From the NCBI RefSeq assembly GCF_000010525.1, contig NC_009937.1, positions 3,353,501 to 3,417,500 on the forward strand: 64,000 nucleotides of DNA, written 5' to 3'. Below the pieces are notes generated by a model. That model did no database searches. It saw only the letters and a list, made by a program, of their open reading frames with translations, and had not been told where the DNA came from. Made by a program: the position numbers and the translations under genes. The stretch comes from Azorhizobium caulinodans ORS 571. Lineage in GTDB: Bacteria; Pseudomonadota; Alphaproteobacteria; Rhizobiales; Xanthobacteraceae. Positions 19,986 through 29,378 of this stretch are shown here, piece by piece; positions within the stretch are counted from its first letter, which is position 1; each line of letters opens with the position of its first letter.

Positions 19986-21242
19986 TCAGGCCGTGGCGAA
20001 ACGCGCGGGCGAGAACGGCGTCGGATCGGTGAAGGGCGTGACGCCCATCACCAGATCCGCCAGCAGACGGCCCGAGACGGGACCGAGCGTCAGGCCCCAG
20101 TGGCTGTGGCCAAAGTCGAGGAAGAGATCGGCATGGCCGGGCGCCCGGCCGATCACCGGCTTGGAATCCGGAAAGGCGGGCCGGAAGCCGAGCCACGGCT
20201 CGGCGTGAACCTGAGGCCCCACGTCCACGAGGCGGCGCACGCCGGCAATCACCTGCCGCACTTGCCGATGGGTCGCCGGATCATCCCGGCGGGCGAATTC
20301 GATGCCCGTGGTGGCCCGGATGCCGCCCTTGGTGCCCTGCAGGGCGAAGCCGCCGGCGCGATCGACGATGCCCCGGCTGAGAAACTGGCCGGGCTTCGGC
20401 TCGAAATGGATGTGGTAGCCGCGCTTCACCGCCAGCGGCAGCGGCTGGGGGAGGCCGAGGCCCTTCAGCGCATCGAGGCTCCAGGGGCCGAGCGCCACCA
20501 CGGCGATCTGGCCATCCACGGGCCCCTCCGCCGTCTCCACGCGCCAGAGGCTGCCGCTGCGCCGGAGGCTGCGGGCATCCCCGCGCACGAGCAGGCCTCC
20601 CCGCCGCTCCAGCAGCCGGGCATAGGCTTTCACCAGCCCGCCGGGATCGCTCACATTGTCGCAATCCGGCCAGTGGATGGCGGCGGCGAACGGCCCCGTC
20701 AGCAGCGGCTCCAGAGCGCGGGCGCCCGCTTCGTCCAGTACCCGGAAGGGGATGTTGAGGTCGTCCGCCAATTGCCGCTCGGTGGAGGTGGCGGCGAAAT
20801 CGGCGGCGGTGCGATAGACCTTCAGATAGCCGGTGGGCGACAGCAGGCCCTGCACACCCGCCTCTTCCGCCAGCCGGCGATGCTCACCTCGCGCCTGCGC
20901 CATCAAAGGGCGCAGGTCGCGGGCGATGTTCGCCTGCGCCGCCGGCGCGGAGGCCTTGAAATAGGCGATGAGCCACGACGCGAGCCCCGGCAGCGCCCCG
21001 AGCCGGTAGTTGCTCTGGGGCGAGAGCTTGAGCGCATGCTTCAGCAGCACCACCGGGTCGTAGGGCAAGGAGGTGGGCAGGAGGCCGCTGCCCTCGATGA
21101 CGCCCGCATTGCCGAAGGAGGTGCCTTCGCCCGGCTGCGCGCGGTCGATCAGCGTGACCGAGAGCCCGCGTTCGCGAAGATGCAGGGCGGCGCTGACGCC
21201 GACGATTCCCGCCCCGAGTACGATCGCATCCGTGCGCGCCAT
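19986..21242 (-). CDS. FAD-dependent D-amino-acid dehydrogenase (DadA-like)
   Basis: This encodes 418 residues. The N-terminal dinucleotide-binding motif VLGAGIVGVSAALHLRERG, the FAD contact ERGLSVTLIDRAQPGEGTSFGNAG and the C-terminal GHSHWGLTLGPVSGRLLADL are typical of the DadA branch of the DAO fold. It probably oxidises D-amino acids to 2-oxo acids and feeds electrons to the quinone pool; glycine or another amine could equally be the substrate. Start at 21242 (MARTDAIV); the slightly longer alternative adds only an Arg-rich stub. It follows the Surf1 gene by about 70 bases on the same strand, so it may share its transcript. Confidence 0.88.
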   Translation of the reverse strand: MARTDAIVLGAGIVGVSAALHLRERGLSVTLIDRAQPGEGTSFGNAGVIEGSGLLPTSLPYDPVVLLKHALKLSPQSNYRLGALPGLASWLIAYFKASAPAAQANIARDLRPLMAQARGEHRRLAEEAGVQGLLSPTGYLKVYRTAADFAATSTERQLADDLNIPFRVLDEAGARALEPLLTGPFAAAIHWPDCDNVSDPGGLVKAYARLLERRGGLLVRGDARSLRRSGSLWRVETAEGPVDGQIAVVALGPWSLDALKGLGLPQPLPLAVKRGYHIHFEPKPGQFLSRGIVDRAGGFALQGTKGGIRATTGIEFARRDDPATHRQVRQVIAGVRRLVDVGPQVHAEPWLGFRPAFPDSKPVIGRAPGHADLFLDFGHSHWGLTLGPVSGRLLADLVMGVTPFTDPTPFSPARFATA

Positions 21243-21311
21243 TCTGCGTCCTCCGCGCCGCATCTTGGCGGACGGGGCTGGCGTGGGGAAGGTCGGGCGG
21301 GATGCGTGTCC

Positions 21312-22082
21312 TCAGGAAGCGGCACGGTGCGCGCGGCGGCGCAGCAGCAGGTAGGCGACGGTGACGCCGACGAGGGCGGCCGCGAGCCCGTACCATGTCA
21401 AAGCGTATTCCAGATGCCGGTTGGAGAAGGCGAGGCGGGTCTCGCCGCCCTGCGGCAGCCCGCCGGGATTGGGCGTGCCGTCGGCATCGATCAGGAACGG
21501 CGCGGCGCCGGTGAGCCCCCGCGCGGCGGCGATTTCCACGGGATCGCGGCGATACCAGGCATTGCGGGCGGGATCGTTGGCGGGGACGAAATAGCTCGCC
21601 TCCTCCGGAAAGCGCAGCAGGCCGGTGACGGTCACTTGGCCCGCCACCTGCCCCGCCGCCCGCTGGGCTGGCGCACGCGCCGCCTCGGGCACGAAGCCGC
21701 GATTGACGAGCACCGTGCCGCCTCCCGCCAGATGCAGCGGCGTCACCACGAGGAAGCCCGGCCCCTTCTGCGGCCCCGCCGCATCCGAGAGCACGGTGTA
21801 GATGAGCGTTTCCTTGCCGTGGTCGAACGTGCCGGTGGCGGTCACATGGTCATATTCGTCCCGCGCCCGCGTGAGGCCCGCCCAGCCCGAGGGCGGCGGC
21901 AGTGCGTGAGGTGGTGCCTCGACCCGGCTGTCCACCTGGCGGATGAGGTTCAGCTTCCACGCCCGCCGCTCCAGTTGCCACGTGCCAAGGCCGATGAGGA
22001 TGAGGAAGGCGCAGCCGGCGGCCAGCAGCAGCGGCCAGATACGCCCCGCCGGTGGCCGCTCCGCTTCCAGGGCGTCCGTCAC
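21312..22082 (-). CDS. SURF1 family cytochrome oxidase assembly protein
   Basis: This encodes 256 residues with one membrane helix at each end (LLLAAGCAFLILIGLGTWQLERR near the start and ALTWYGLAAALVGVTVAYLLL at the end), enclosing a periplasmic domain with VLVNRGFVPEAAR: the SURF1 layout. SURF1 helps haem a insertion into oxidase subunit I. The most credible start is GTG at 22082, whose bases overlap the DUF983 stop in a GTGA arrangement; the longer frame upstream lies inside DUF983. It is the last clear member of the aa3 oxidase operon. Confidence 0.9.
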   Translation of the reverse strand: MTDALEAERPPAGRIWPLLLAAGCAFLILIGLGTWQLERRAWKLNLIRQVDSRVEAPPHALPPPSGWAGLTRARDEYDHVTATGTFDHGKETLIYTVLSDAAGPQKGPGFLVVTPLHLAGGGTVLVNRGFVPEAARAPAQRAAGQVAGQVTVTGLLRFPEEASYFVPANDPARNAWYRRDPVEIAAARGLTGAAPFLIDADGTPNPGGLPQGGETRLAFSNRHLEYALTWYGLAAALVGVTVAYLLLRRRAHRAAS

Positions 22083-22471
22083 GGTGGCCCGTCTCCGCCG
22101 CTCAGCCGGCCCTCCGCGGCCTTGTTGCGATATTGCAGGGCGATCAGCACCGCCTTGAAGGGGCGCAGCAGCCCGAGCGTCACCCCGAGGATGGCCGGGA
22201 TCCAGAGGAGGGCATGCAGCCAGAGGGGCGGCTCGTACTTCACCTCCACCCACAGCGCCAGCACCACCACCAGCGCGCCGCCAATGAGGATGACGAACAC
22301 GGCCGGCCCGTCGCCGGCATCGATGAAGCCATAGTCGAGGCCGCAGGCCTCGCAGCGCGGGGCGAGATCGAGGAAGCCCTTGTAGAGCTTGCCCCGGCCG
22401 CAGCGGGGGCAGCGGCAGGCAAGGCCGGCGGCGATCGGGGAGACCGGCTCGTAATAATGCTCGGAATTCAT
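22079..22471 (-). CDS. DUF983 family membrane protein
   Basis: This encodes 130 residues. A zinc-ribbon-like pair of CxxC motifs (CRCPRCGRGKLYKGFLDLAPRCEACGLDYG region) precedes two hydrophobic helices (AVFVILIGGALVVVLALWV and LWLHALLWIPAILGVTLGLL). DUF983 proteins sit in this exact place, between oxidase subunit III and SURF1, in many alphaproteobacteria; a role in oxidase assembly is inferred from linkage only. Start at 22471 follows GGAGG. Confidence 0.88.
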   Translation of the reverse strand: MNSEHYYEPVSPIAAGLACRCPRCGRGKLYKGFLDLAPRCEACGLDYGFIDAGDGPAVFVILIGGALVVVLALWVEVKYEPPLWLHALLWIPAILGVTLGLLRPFKAVLIALQYRNKAAEGRLSGGDGPP

Positions 22472-22489
22472 GGGACCTCCGCCGGCAGC

Positions 22490-22521
22490 AAAAAGGGGCG
22501 GCCGATGCGCCGCCCCTTTTT
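22490..22521 (-). terminator. Hairpin terminator after oxidase subunit III
   Basis: AAAAAGGGGCGGC (22490-22502) and GCCGCCCCTTTTT (22509-22521) form a perfect 13-bp stem around a 6-base loop. Read leftward, after the subunit III gene, the stem ends in a U-run. As it lies inside an operon it would lower expression of the DUF983-SURF1 part relative to the oxidase subunits; read rightward it also ends in a T-run. Confidence 0.8.
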
Positions 22522-22538
22522 CCGGATGTGGCGCAGGA

Positions 22539-23372
22539 TCAGTGCCCGCCGTGGCCGGCGGCTGCCCACACATAGATAAAGGTGAAGAGGAACAGCCAGA
22601 CCACGTCCACGAAGTGCCAGTACCAGGCCGCCGCCTCGAAGCCGAAGTGCTTCTGCGGCGTGAAGTCGCCCAGATAGACCCGCAGCAGGCAGACGATCAG
22701 GAAGATGGTGCCGACGATGACGTGGAAGCCGTGGAAGCCCGTCGCCATGAAGAAGGTGGCGCCGTAGATGTTGCCCGAGAAGGCGAAATGGACGTGGAGA
22801 TACTCGTAGGCCTGGCAGAGGCTGAAGATCAACCCGAGGCCGACGGTGCACCACAGGCCCCACTTCACGCCCTGCCGGTCGCCTTCGAGCAGGGCATGGT
22901 GCGCCCAGGTGAGGGTGGTGGCGGAGGTGAGCAGGATAAGGGTGTTGAGCAGCGGCAGGTGCCAGGGCGAGAGCGGTTCGATGCCCTTGGGGGGCCACAC
23001 GCCGCCGGTGAACTCCATCCGCTGGTAGTTGATGGCCTCGCCGGTGAAGAGCGAGGCATCGAAGAAGGCCCAGAACCAGGCGACGAAGAACATCACCTCG
23101 GAGGCGATGAAGAGGATCGTGCCGTAGCGGAATCCGATCTGGACCACGTTCGTGTGGAAGCCAATATGGCCTTCGCGCACGATGTCGCGCCACCAGCCGA
23201 ACATGGTGTAGCAGATGCCGAGCAGGCCCAGCGACATGGGCAGTGCCGAGCCGCCGTGCATCCACAGCACCGCGCCGGACGCGCCGACGAAGGCGGCGAT
23301 GGCTCCGATGATCGGCCACGGGCTCGGATCGACCACGTGGTAATCGTGATGCTTGGCGTGTCCTTCGGCCAT
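22539..23372 (-). CDS. ctaE: Cytochrome c oxidase subunit III
   Basis: This encodes 277 residues with seven hydrophobic segments. HDYHVVDPSPWPIIGAIAAF at the N-terminus, FVAWFWAFFDASLF and GFHGFHVIVGTIFLIVCLLR are unmistakable for aa3-type subunit III. It stabilises the catalytic core and proton uptake in the inner membrane. It follows ctaG by 151 bases and precedes DUF983 on the same strand. Confidence 0.96.
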   Translation of the reverse strand: MAEGHAKHHDYHVVDPSPWPIIGAIAAFVGASGAVLWMHGGSALPMSLGLLGICYTMFGWWRDIVREGHIGFHTNVVQIGFRYGTILFIASEVMFFVAWFWAFFDASLFTGEAINYQRMEFTGGVWPPKGIEPLSPWHLPLLNTLILLTSATTLTWAHHALLEGDRQGVKWGLWCTVGLGLIFSLCQAYEYLHVHFAFSGNIYGATFFMATGFHGFHVIVGTIFLIVCLLRVYLGDFTPQKHFGFEAAAWYWHFVDVVWLFLFTFIYVWAAAGHGGH

Positions 23373-23503
23373 CTGACGCGGCCTCCCCTTCTATCCCGTT
23401 TCCAGTATGCCACATCTGCGCCGATCTGGCGCGGATGGTTGGTCTTGAAACCCTTGCGTGTCCTCGGCGCGGCGAGATGCCACGCCCCGCGTCAGGGGCC
23501 CGA

Positions 23504-23533
23504 TCGTCACATGGGCCCTGTCGTCACATGGGC
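23504..23533. repeat. 13-bp direct repeat across the ctaG stop codon
   Basis: TCGTCACATGGGC occurs at 23504-23516 and 23521-23533. The second copy contains the last two codons and stop of ctaG; the first lies just past it. It looks like a small slippage duplication and has no evident function. Confidence 0.6.
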
Positions 23534-24171
23534 ACCTTCTGCTTCGGAGCGGGCGCGGCAGCCTGCGCCGCCGCCGGCTTCGCCGCAGGGAAGAAGGTGT
23601 AGGACAGGGTGATGGTGGTGAGCCCGTCCATCTCCGGATCATCCGCGATGGCGGGGTCGATGTAGAAGACCACGGGCATGTCCACCTTCTCGCCCGCCTC
23701 CAGCTTCTGCTCGTTGAAGCAGAAGCACTGCAGCTTCACGAAATAGGCGCCCGCCGTGGAGGGCATCACATTATAGGTTGCGTTGGCATAGGTCTCGGAC
23801 CTGCCGCGGCTGGCCGCGAAGTAATAGGCCATGCTGGTCTCGCCGACCTTCACCTCGGTGCTGGTGGCTTCGGGCCGGAAGTCCCACGGCAGGCCGGGGG
23901 CGACGTTGCCATCGAAGCGCACGGTGATCTTGCGATCCAGCACCTTGGTCGCCGCCCCTTCGGCGGTGCGGGTGGCGCCGCCGAAGCCGGTCATGCTGCA
24001 GAAGGCGCGATAGAGCGGCACCGAGGCGTAGGTCACGCCCACCATGGCGGCGACGAAGAGCACGCATCCGACCACGACCCGGCCGTTGCGGCGGGAGGCA
24101 CGAGGCGCGCGCGAGACATCGGCGGAGGGCTCGGCCCCGGCGGTCTTCTCGGCGGTCTCGCGCGTGTCCAT
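23524..24171 (-). CDS. ctaG: Cytochrome c oxidase assembly protein CtaG (Cox11)
   Basis: This encodes 215 residues. One N-terminal membrane helix (VVVGCVLFVAAMVGVTYASV) anchors a periplasmic domain with the copper-binding motif QCFCFNEQKL and the family-typical PLYRAFCSMTGFGG. CtaG delivers copper to the CuB site of subunit I. The C-terminus is an unusual Ala/Pro-rich tail (AAKPAAAQAAAPAPKQKVPM). It lies between the small CoxF-like gene and ctaE. Confidence 0.95.
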   Translation of the reverse strand: MDTRETAEKTAGAEPSADVSRAPRASRRNGRVVVGCVLFVAAMVGVTYASVPLYRAFCSMTGFGGATRTAEGAATKVLDRKITVRFDGNVAPGLPWDFRPEATSTEVKVGETSMAYYFAASRGRSETYANATYNVMPSTAGAYFVKLQCFCFNEQKLEAGEKVDMPVVFYIDPAIADDPEMDGLTTITLSYTFFPAAKPAAAQAAAPAPKQKVPM

Positions 24172-24178
24172 GGCTACC

Positions 24179-24403
24179 TCACAAGGGTCGGTTCAACACC
24201 ACGCCGGGTCCCAGCTTCACGATGGTGACCACGTAGAAGAGGATCACCAGGAAGCCGAGCACGGAAGCGATCGCGATGGAGCGGGCGCGCCGCCGGCGCA
24301 GTTGCTCGGGGGTCAGCACCACGCCGTCCTCGGGGGGCGGCGGCGCCGGAGGCGTCTTGCGCTCCGGCGGCGGGGCCGGCTTTCGCTTCACCGTCTGACC
24401 CAA
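24179..24403 (-). CDS. Small single-helix protein of the oxidase operon (CoxF-like)
   Basis: This encodes 74 residues: a proline/lysine-rich cytoplasmic part (VKRKPAPPPERKTPPAPPPP), then RRRARSIAIAS and one membrane helix (VLGFLVILFYVVTIVKLG). A short protein with this plan sits between ctaB and ctaG in many alphaproteobacterial aa3 operons and is often called CoxF; its function is unknown. Gaps to both neighbours are under 10 bases, which supports co-translation. Confidence 0.8.
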   Translation of the reverse strand: MGQTVKRKPAPPPERKTPPAPPPPEDGVVLTPEQLRRRRARSIAIASVLGFLVILFYVVTIVKLGPGVVLNRPL

Positions 24404-24407
24404 GGGC

Positions 24408-25352
24408 TCACATCCCCCTCACCAGCGCTTCCGCCAGAAGGGTGGCGAACAGCAGGAACAGATACAGGATGGAGAAGCCGAAGAGCTTCTTGGCGGCGGT
24501 GACGGCGGCGGGGCCCGTGCGGCGGCGATAGACATTCACCGCCAGCAGCAGCATGCCGAGGCCGGTGACGCCCGCGACGACGCCATAGGCAAGGCCCGCC
24601 TCGCCCAGCATCACCGGGGAGAGGGCCAGCGGCACGAGGAAGAGCGTGTAGAGCAGGATCTGCTTGCGCGTCTCGTCCGGCCCCGCCGTCACCGGCAGCA
24701 TGGGCACGCCGGCGCGGGCATAGTCATCCGCCCGGTAGAGGGACAGCGCCCAGAAGTGCGGCGGGGTCCAGAAGAAGATGATGGCGACGAGGATGACGCT
24801 CTCGAGGCTGATGCTGCCGGACGCAGCCGCCCAGGCGACCATGGGCGGCAAAGCGCCCGAAAGGCCGCCGATGACAATGTTCTGCGGCGTCGAGCGCTTC
24901 AGCCACATGGTGTAGACCACCACGTAGAAGAAGATGGTGAAGGCGAGCAGCGCGCCGGCCAGCACATTCACCAGGAGGCCCAGCACGACCACCGAGAAGG
25001 CGGCCAGCGTCAGGCCGAAGGCGAGCGCCTCCCGTGGCGTGACGCGGCCGGCCGGAATGGGGCGGCGCTGGGTGCGGGACATGACGGCGTCGATGTCCGC
25101 GTCCCACCACATGTTGAGCGCACCGGCGGCACCGGCGCCGACCGCGATGCAGAGAATGGCGGTGAAGGCGATGACGGGATGAACGTGATCAGGGGCGCGC
25201 ACGAGACCGACGAGCGCGGTGAAGATCACCAGCGACATCACGCGCGGCTTCAGCAGGGAGATGTAGTCCCGCGGGGTTCCAAGCCCTTCCGAGGCCTGCG
25301 GTGCGAGGCTGCGCCCCGCATTCTCGTTCAATCCTACGCTCACGTCGCTCAT
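24408..25352 (-). CDS. ctaB: Protoheme IX farnesyltransferase (haem o synthase)
   Basis: This encodes 314 residues with about nine membrane segments. The polyprenyl-diphosphate site [20 protein letters not shown] and the second site [20 protein letters not shown] are both present. It converts haem b to haem o, the precursor of the haem a used by the neighbouring oxidase. Start at 25352 ([13 protein letters not shown]). Confidence 0.96.
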   Translation of the reverse strand: MSDVSVGLNENAGRSLAPQASEGLGTPRDYISLLKPRVMSLVIFTALVGLVRAPDHVHPVIAFTAILCIAVGAGAAGALNMWWDADIDAVMSRTQRRPIPAGRVTPREALAFGLTLAAFSVVVLGLLVNVLAGALLAFTIFFYVVVYTMWLKRSTPQNIVIGGLSGALPPMVAWAAASGSISLESVILVAIIFFWTPPHFWALSLYRADDYARAGVPMLPVTAGPDETRKQILLYTLFLVPLALSPVMLGEAGLAYGVVAGVTGLGMLLLAVNVYRRRTGPAAVTAAKKLFGFSILYLFLLFATLLAEALVRGM

Positions 25353-25582
25353 GACTTCTCATCCACCGGGTCCGGCCCGGCGCCGTGCCGGACGCCGGGG
25401 CCGGAACTGGGCCTCCGGGAAAAACCGGAGGCCGGCCCGCTTCAATGCCGCCAGAGGGGAGGCAACGCAACCCTGAAGCCCTGCCCCTCGCGCCCGCACT
25501 CTGGAGGTGACCGGCGTCCGGCGCATGGCCGGAGCGGACCCGGACGGAGCAGGGGCGGACCCCTGCCCCGCTCCGGCGGACC
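25353..25582 (-). other. Non-coding ctaD-ctaB spacer with GC hairpins
   Basis: No credible gene lies in these 230 bases. They contain a 9-bp stem, GGCCTCCGG (25410-25418) with CCGGAGGCC (25425-25433) around GAAAAA, and further GC-rich self-complementary stretches near 25545-25575. Neither has a U-run on the minus strand, so they look like mRNA-stabilising or partial-termination structures behind ctaD. Confidence 0.4.
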
Positions 25583-27190
25583 TCACTTGATGCGCGGCAG
25601 CACCTCGAAGTGGTGATACGGCGGCGGAGACGGAAGGGTCCACTCGAGGGTGGTGGCACCCGCCCCCCACGGATTGTCGCCCGCCTTCTCCTTGCGGACG
25701 AAGGCCAGCGCCGTTCCGATGAGGAAGATGATCACCGCGACGCCCGAGATGTAGGAGCCGATGGAGGAGATGTAGTTCCAGTGGGCGAAGGCGTCCGGAT
25801 AGTCCGCATAGCGGCGCGGCATGCCGGCAAGGCCGAGGAAGTGCTGCGGAAAGAACACCATGTTCACGCCGATGAACGTGACCCAGAAGTGCAGCTTGCC
25901 CCAGAATTCCGGGATCATGTAACCGCTCATCTTCGGGAACCAGTAGTACCAGCCGGCGAAGATGGCGAAGACGGCGCCCAGAGAAAGCACGTAGTGGAAG
26001 TGGGCCACCACGTAATAGGTGTCGTGCAGCGAGCGGTCGATGCCGGCGTTGGAGAGCACGACGCCGGTCACGCCGCCCACCGTGAACAGGAAGATGAAGC
26101 CGATCGACCACAGCATGGGCGTGCGGAACTGCAGCGAGCCGCCCCACATGGTGGCGATCCAGGAGAAGATCTTCACGCCCGTCGGCACCGCGATGATCAT
26201 GGTCGCGGCGACGAAATAGGACTGGGTCGAGGCGGACAGGCCCACCGTGTACATGTGGTGCGCCCACACCACGAAGCCCACCACGCCGATGGCCACCATC
26301 GCATAGGCCATGCCGAGATAGCCGAACACGGGCTTGCGCGAGAAGGTGGAGATGATGTGCGAGATGATGCCGAAGCCGGGCAGGATGAGGATGTAGACCT
26401 CGGGGTGGCCGAAGAACCAGAACAGGTGCTGGAACAGGATCGGGTCGCCGCCGCCCGCCGGATCGAAGAAGGTGGTGCCGAAGTTGCGGTCCGTCAGCAG
26501 CATGGTGATGGCGCCGGCAAGCACGGGCAGCGACAGCAGCAGCAGGAAGGCGGTGATGAGCTGCGCCCAGGCAAACAGCGGCATCTTGTGCAGCGTCATG
26601 CCGGGGGCGCGCATGTTGAAGATGGTGGTGATGAGATTGATCGCGCCGAGGATGGACGAAGCGCCCGCCACGTGCAGCGAGAAGATCAGCAGATCCATGG
26701 CCGGGCCGGGATGGCCGAGCTTGGAGGAGAGCGGCGGATAGATGGTCCAGCCGCCGCCGAAGCCGTCCGAGCCCGCCGCGCCTTCCACGAACAGCGACAT
26801 GATGGCCAGCGCGAAGGCCGGCACCAGCAGCCAGAAGGCGATGTTGTTGATGCGCGGGAAGGCGGTGTCGGGGGCGCCGATCATCAGCGGCACGAAGTAG
26901 TTGCCGAAACCTCCGATCAGCGCGGGCATCACCATGAAGAAGATCATGATGAGGCCGTGGCCCGTGGTGAAGACGTTGAAGGTCTGCGGATTCTTGAAGT
27001 ACTGGAGGCCGGGCTCCATGAGCTCCAGCCGGATGCCGATGGACAGGGCGCCGCCCACGATCCCCGCCACGATGGCGAAGATCAGGTACATGATGCCGAT
27101 GTCCTTGTTGTTCGTGGAGAACACCCAGCGCCGCCAGCCGGTCGGCACGTGGTCGTCATGGGCGCCGTAGGATGCTGCCTGAGTGGCCAT
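25583..27190 (-). CDS. ctaD: Cytochrome c oxidase subunit I (aa3)
   Basis: This encodes 535 residues with twelve predicted membrane helices. Metal ligands are in place: His78 in TTGHG (haem a), His262 in GHPEVY with the cross-linked Tyr266 (CuB), His311-His312 (CuB), and His397/His399 in VAHFHYV (haems a3 and a). Glu264 in GHPEVY is the D-channel glutamate of A1-type oxidases, so this is a proton-pumping A-family enzyme. Start at 27190 ([14 protein letters not shown]). Confidence 0.98.
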   Translation of the reverse strand: MATQAASYGAHDDHVPTGWRRWVFSTNNKDIGIMYLIFAIVAGIVGGALSIGIRLELMEPGLQYFKNPQTFNVFTTGHGLIMIFFMVMPALIGGFGNYFVPLMIGAPDTAFPRINNIAFWLLVPAFALAIMSLFVEGAAGSDGFGGGWTIYPPLSSKLGHPGPAMDLLIFSLHVAGASSILGAINLITTIFNMRAPGMTLHKMPLFAWAQLITAFLLLLSLPVLAGAITMLLTDRNFGTTFFDPAGGGDPILFQHLFWFFGHPEVYILILPGFGIISHIISTFSRKPVFGYLGMAYAMVAIGVVGFVVWAHHMYTVGLSASTQSYFVAATMIIAVPTGVKIFSWIATMWGGSLQFRTPMLWSIGFIFLFTVGGVTGVVLSNAGIDRSLHDTYYVVAHFHYVLSLGAVFAIFAGWYYWFPKMSGYMIPEFWGKLHFWVTFIGVNMVFFPQHFLGLAGMPRRYADYPDAFAHWNYISSIGSYISGVAVIIFLIGTALAFVRKEKAGDNPWGAGATTLEWTLPSPPPYHHFEVLPRIK

Positions 27191-27336
27191 GGTCCAGTCC
27201 TCGATCCCGAAGGGCGCCGTCGGCGTTCGCGGCCTGCCCTGATCCCTGATGCGGGCCGCCGGGGCGGCCCCTGGATGGCGATGCGCCACCCGCGAATGTC
27301 AGATCGCCCGCCCGCATGCTACGGCGGGCGGAAAGC

Positions 27337-28188
27337 TCAGCGCGCCGGGGCGGCGTCCGCCACCTGTGTGGGCACCGGCGCCTGCGTGTCGGCGAACTTC
27401 TGCTTGGCCTGCGCCAGCCAGGCATCGAAATCCTGCTGGCTCACCACGCGCACCGCCAGCGGCATGAAGGCGTGGTCGCGGCCGCAGAGCTCCGAGCACT
27501 GGCCATAATACACGCCTTCCTTGGTCGCCTTGAACCACGACTCGTTGAGGCGGCCCGGAATCGCGTCGATCTTCACGCCGAAGGACGGCACGGCGAAGGA
27601 GTGGATGACGTCGGCGCTGGTGACGTGGATGCGCACCACCTTGTTCACCGGCACCACCACCTCATTGTCCACCGCCAGCAGGCGCGGCTGGCCGGGCTTC
27701 AGGTCCTTCTCCGCGACCATCAGCGAATCGAAGCCGAAACCGCCATTGTCGGGATATTCGTAGGACCAGTACCACTGGTGCCCCGTCACCTTCACCGTCA
27801 TGTCCGGCTCGGGCGTGTGCAGCTCGAGATGCAGCAGGCGGAAGGAGGGAATGGCGATCGCCACCAGGATCATCACCGGCACGACCGTCCAGGCCACTTC
27901 CAGCAGCGTGTTGTGCGTGGTCTTGGAAGGGACCGGATTGGCCTTCTCGTTGAAGCGGACGATGCAGATCGCCAGCAGCACGAGCACGAACAGCACGATG
28001 GACGAGATGATCACCAGCAGGAAGGTGTTGAAGGAGCGAATGCTCTCCATCACCGGCGTCGCCGCCTGCTGAAGGTTCATCTGCCAGTCGGACGGTTGCC
28101 CCAATCCTGCATGGGCGGCCGCAAGCGACAGGCCCATCCAGCAGGAGGCAGCAACGGCGAGCGCACCGGCGCGGCGCAATGACATCAT
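27337..28188 (-). CDS. ctaC: Cytochrome c oxidase subunit II
   Basis: This encodes 283 residues. A signal peptide (ending near HAG, residue 27) is followed by two membrane helices and a periplasmic cupredoxin domain with the complete CuA site: His196, Cys231, Glu233, Cys235, His239 and Met242 (CSELCGRDHAFM). It has no fused cytochrome c domain. Two adjacent ATGs (28188 and 28185) follow AGAGGG; I chose the first. It is the first gene of the leftward aa3 operon. Confidence 0.97.
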   Translation of the reverse strand: MMSLRRAGALAVAASCWMGLSLAAAHAGLGQPSDWQMNLQQAATPVMESIRSFNTFLLVIISSIVLFVLVLLAICIVRFNEKANPVPSKTTHNTLLEVAWTVVPVMILVAIAIPSFRLLHLELHTPEPDMTVKVTGHQWYWSYEYPDNGGFGFDSLMVAEKDLKPGQPRLLAVDNEVVVPVNKVVRIHVTSADVIHSFAVPSFGVKIDAIPGRLNESWFKATKEGVYYGQCSELCGRDHAFMPLAVRVVSQQDFDAWLAQAKQKFADTQAPVPTQVADAAPAR

Positions 28189-28592
28189 CTTAGGCCCTCT
28201 CCGAGGGCGGCAGAGCCGCCGGACGTGTCTTCCCTGGCGCCCAAACGCCCGGGCACACAACCCGTGATTGCCGTGCACTTTTACCGCACAGCGGCGCTTT
28301 GGCTTCTTTCTTGATTTACATCAAACACAAATTTGCGACGAGCCGCAATCAGCACACCCCTGCCCCACATGCGACACAAAGTCGGATTGGAAGGCGCCGC
28401 GGATGTGCATCGGCACCGGCGTTTAGAAAACGTCCACCCGATTCACGCTTCATGCCGCGGGGATGGAAACATCCTCAGGAGAAGGAGCCGGGCGTTCTCA
28501 TTCTTGACATGGACGGCAGGCTCCTTAAGCACAGACGAGACATTTCAACGGCCGCAGGCATCCTGCTTGCTTGGCTGGAGCCCTGTTTGGTG
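28189..28592. promoter_or_regulatory. Divergent promoter region of ctaC and the IalB-like gene
   Basis: This 404-base spacer has no credible gene. It is locally AT-rich around 28300-28340, where the FNR/FixK-like site lies, about 123 bases upstream of the ctaC start. The right part (28400-28592) is open in one frame continuous with the IalB-like gene but has no family-like sequence, so I treat it as leader. Confidence 0.55.
28311..28324. promoter_or_regulatory. FNR/FixK-type binding site
   Basis: TTGATTTACATCAA is a perfect match to the TTGAT-N4-ATCAA consensus of the Crp/FNR family oxygen regulators FNR, Anr and FixK. It lies upstream of ctaC, first gene of the aa3 operon, and also upstream of the divergent IalB-like gene. 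Oxygen control of the aa3 oxidase fits, but whether it activates or represses cannot be told. Confidence 0.7.
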
Positions 28593-29141
28593 ATGCCCAT
28601 GCTGCCCTTCCGCCTGATTGCCTCGGCGCTGCCCCGGATGCGCGCCCTTGCGCCGGCGGCCGCCCTCATCGGCCTGCTCCTCGGCGTCAGCCAGGCGACG
28701 CCCGCCGCCGCCCAGGGCGTGGTGAAGCAGACCTTCGGCGAGTGGCAGATCCGCTGCGACACGCCGCCCGGCGCCCAGAGCGAGCAGTGCGTCCTGCTCC
28801 AGAGCGTGCAGGCGGACGACCGGCCCAACGTCGGCCTCACCGTCATCATCCTGCGCACCGCCGACCAGAAGAGCCGCCTGCTGCGCGTGCTTGCCCCCCT
28901 CGGCGTGCTGCTGCCTTCCGGCCTCGGCCTCAAGATCGACGATGCGGACGTGGGCCGCGCCGGCTTCGTGCGCTGCCTGCCCAACGGCTGCGTCGCCGAG
29001 GTGGTGATGGACGACACGCTCATCGGCCGCCTGCGCGCCGGCAAGATGGCCACCTTCATCATCTTCCAGACCCCCGAGGAAGGCATCGGCATTCCGCTGA
29101 GCCTCAACGGCTTCGGCCCCGGCTTCGACGCCCTGAAATAA
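28593..29141 (+). CDS. Invasion-associated locus B (IalB) family exported protein
   Basis: This encodes 182 residues. A signal peptide (ending around ATPAAAQG, residue 36) precedes the IalB pattern: QTFGEWQIRCDTPPGAQSEQC, then a hydrophobic middle and CLPNGCVAEVVMDD. Four cysteines probably form two disulfides in the periplasm. IalB was named in Bartonella, but such proteins are widespread in free-living alphaproteobacteria and have no agreed function. ATG at 28593 is preferred; 28599 is an alternative two codons on. Confidence 0.85.
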   Translation: MPMLPFRLIASALPRMRALAPAAALIGLLLGVSQATPAAAQGVVKQTFGEWQIRCDTPPGAQSEQCVLLQSVQADDRPNVGLTVIILRTADQKSRLLRVLAPLGVLLPSGLGLKIDDADVGRAGFVRCLPNGCVAEVVMDDTLIGRLRAGKMATFIIFQTPEEGIGIPLSLNGFGPGFDALK

Positions 29142-29378
29142 GCCGGGCCAGCGGCCCCCCCGCCATCCACACACTGCGGGCCGGATTTTCCGCCGCCGGC
29201 ACGGTTTGGCCATGCTTGGGTTCCAAAAGGCACGCCCATGGAGCCGACCGGCCGGATCATTGGTCCCAAGCCGTGACACCGTCTCCGATTCTTTGGTAGA
29301 GAGAGCGTCTGGCCGGTGCCGCCTTGCAGTGCGGGAGGCGCCACGGATGCTCTGGCGGGCCGCGGGGAGACGGAGCGG

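Noticed and set aside
20100-22334. A 744-codon plus-strand frame opposite the D-amino-acid dehydrogenase and SURF1 genes
   Set aside because: Low-complexity antisense translation without motifs; the minus-strand genes carry clear domains.
25610-27508. A 632-codon plus-strand frame opposite ctaD
   Set aside because: Antisense of the oxidase subunit I gene, whose haem and copper ligands are all in place on the minus strand.
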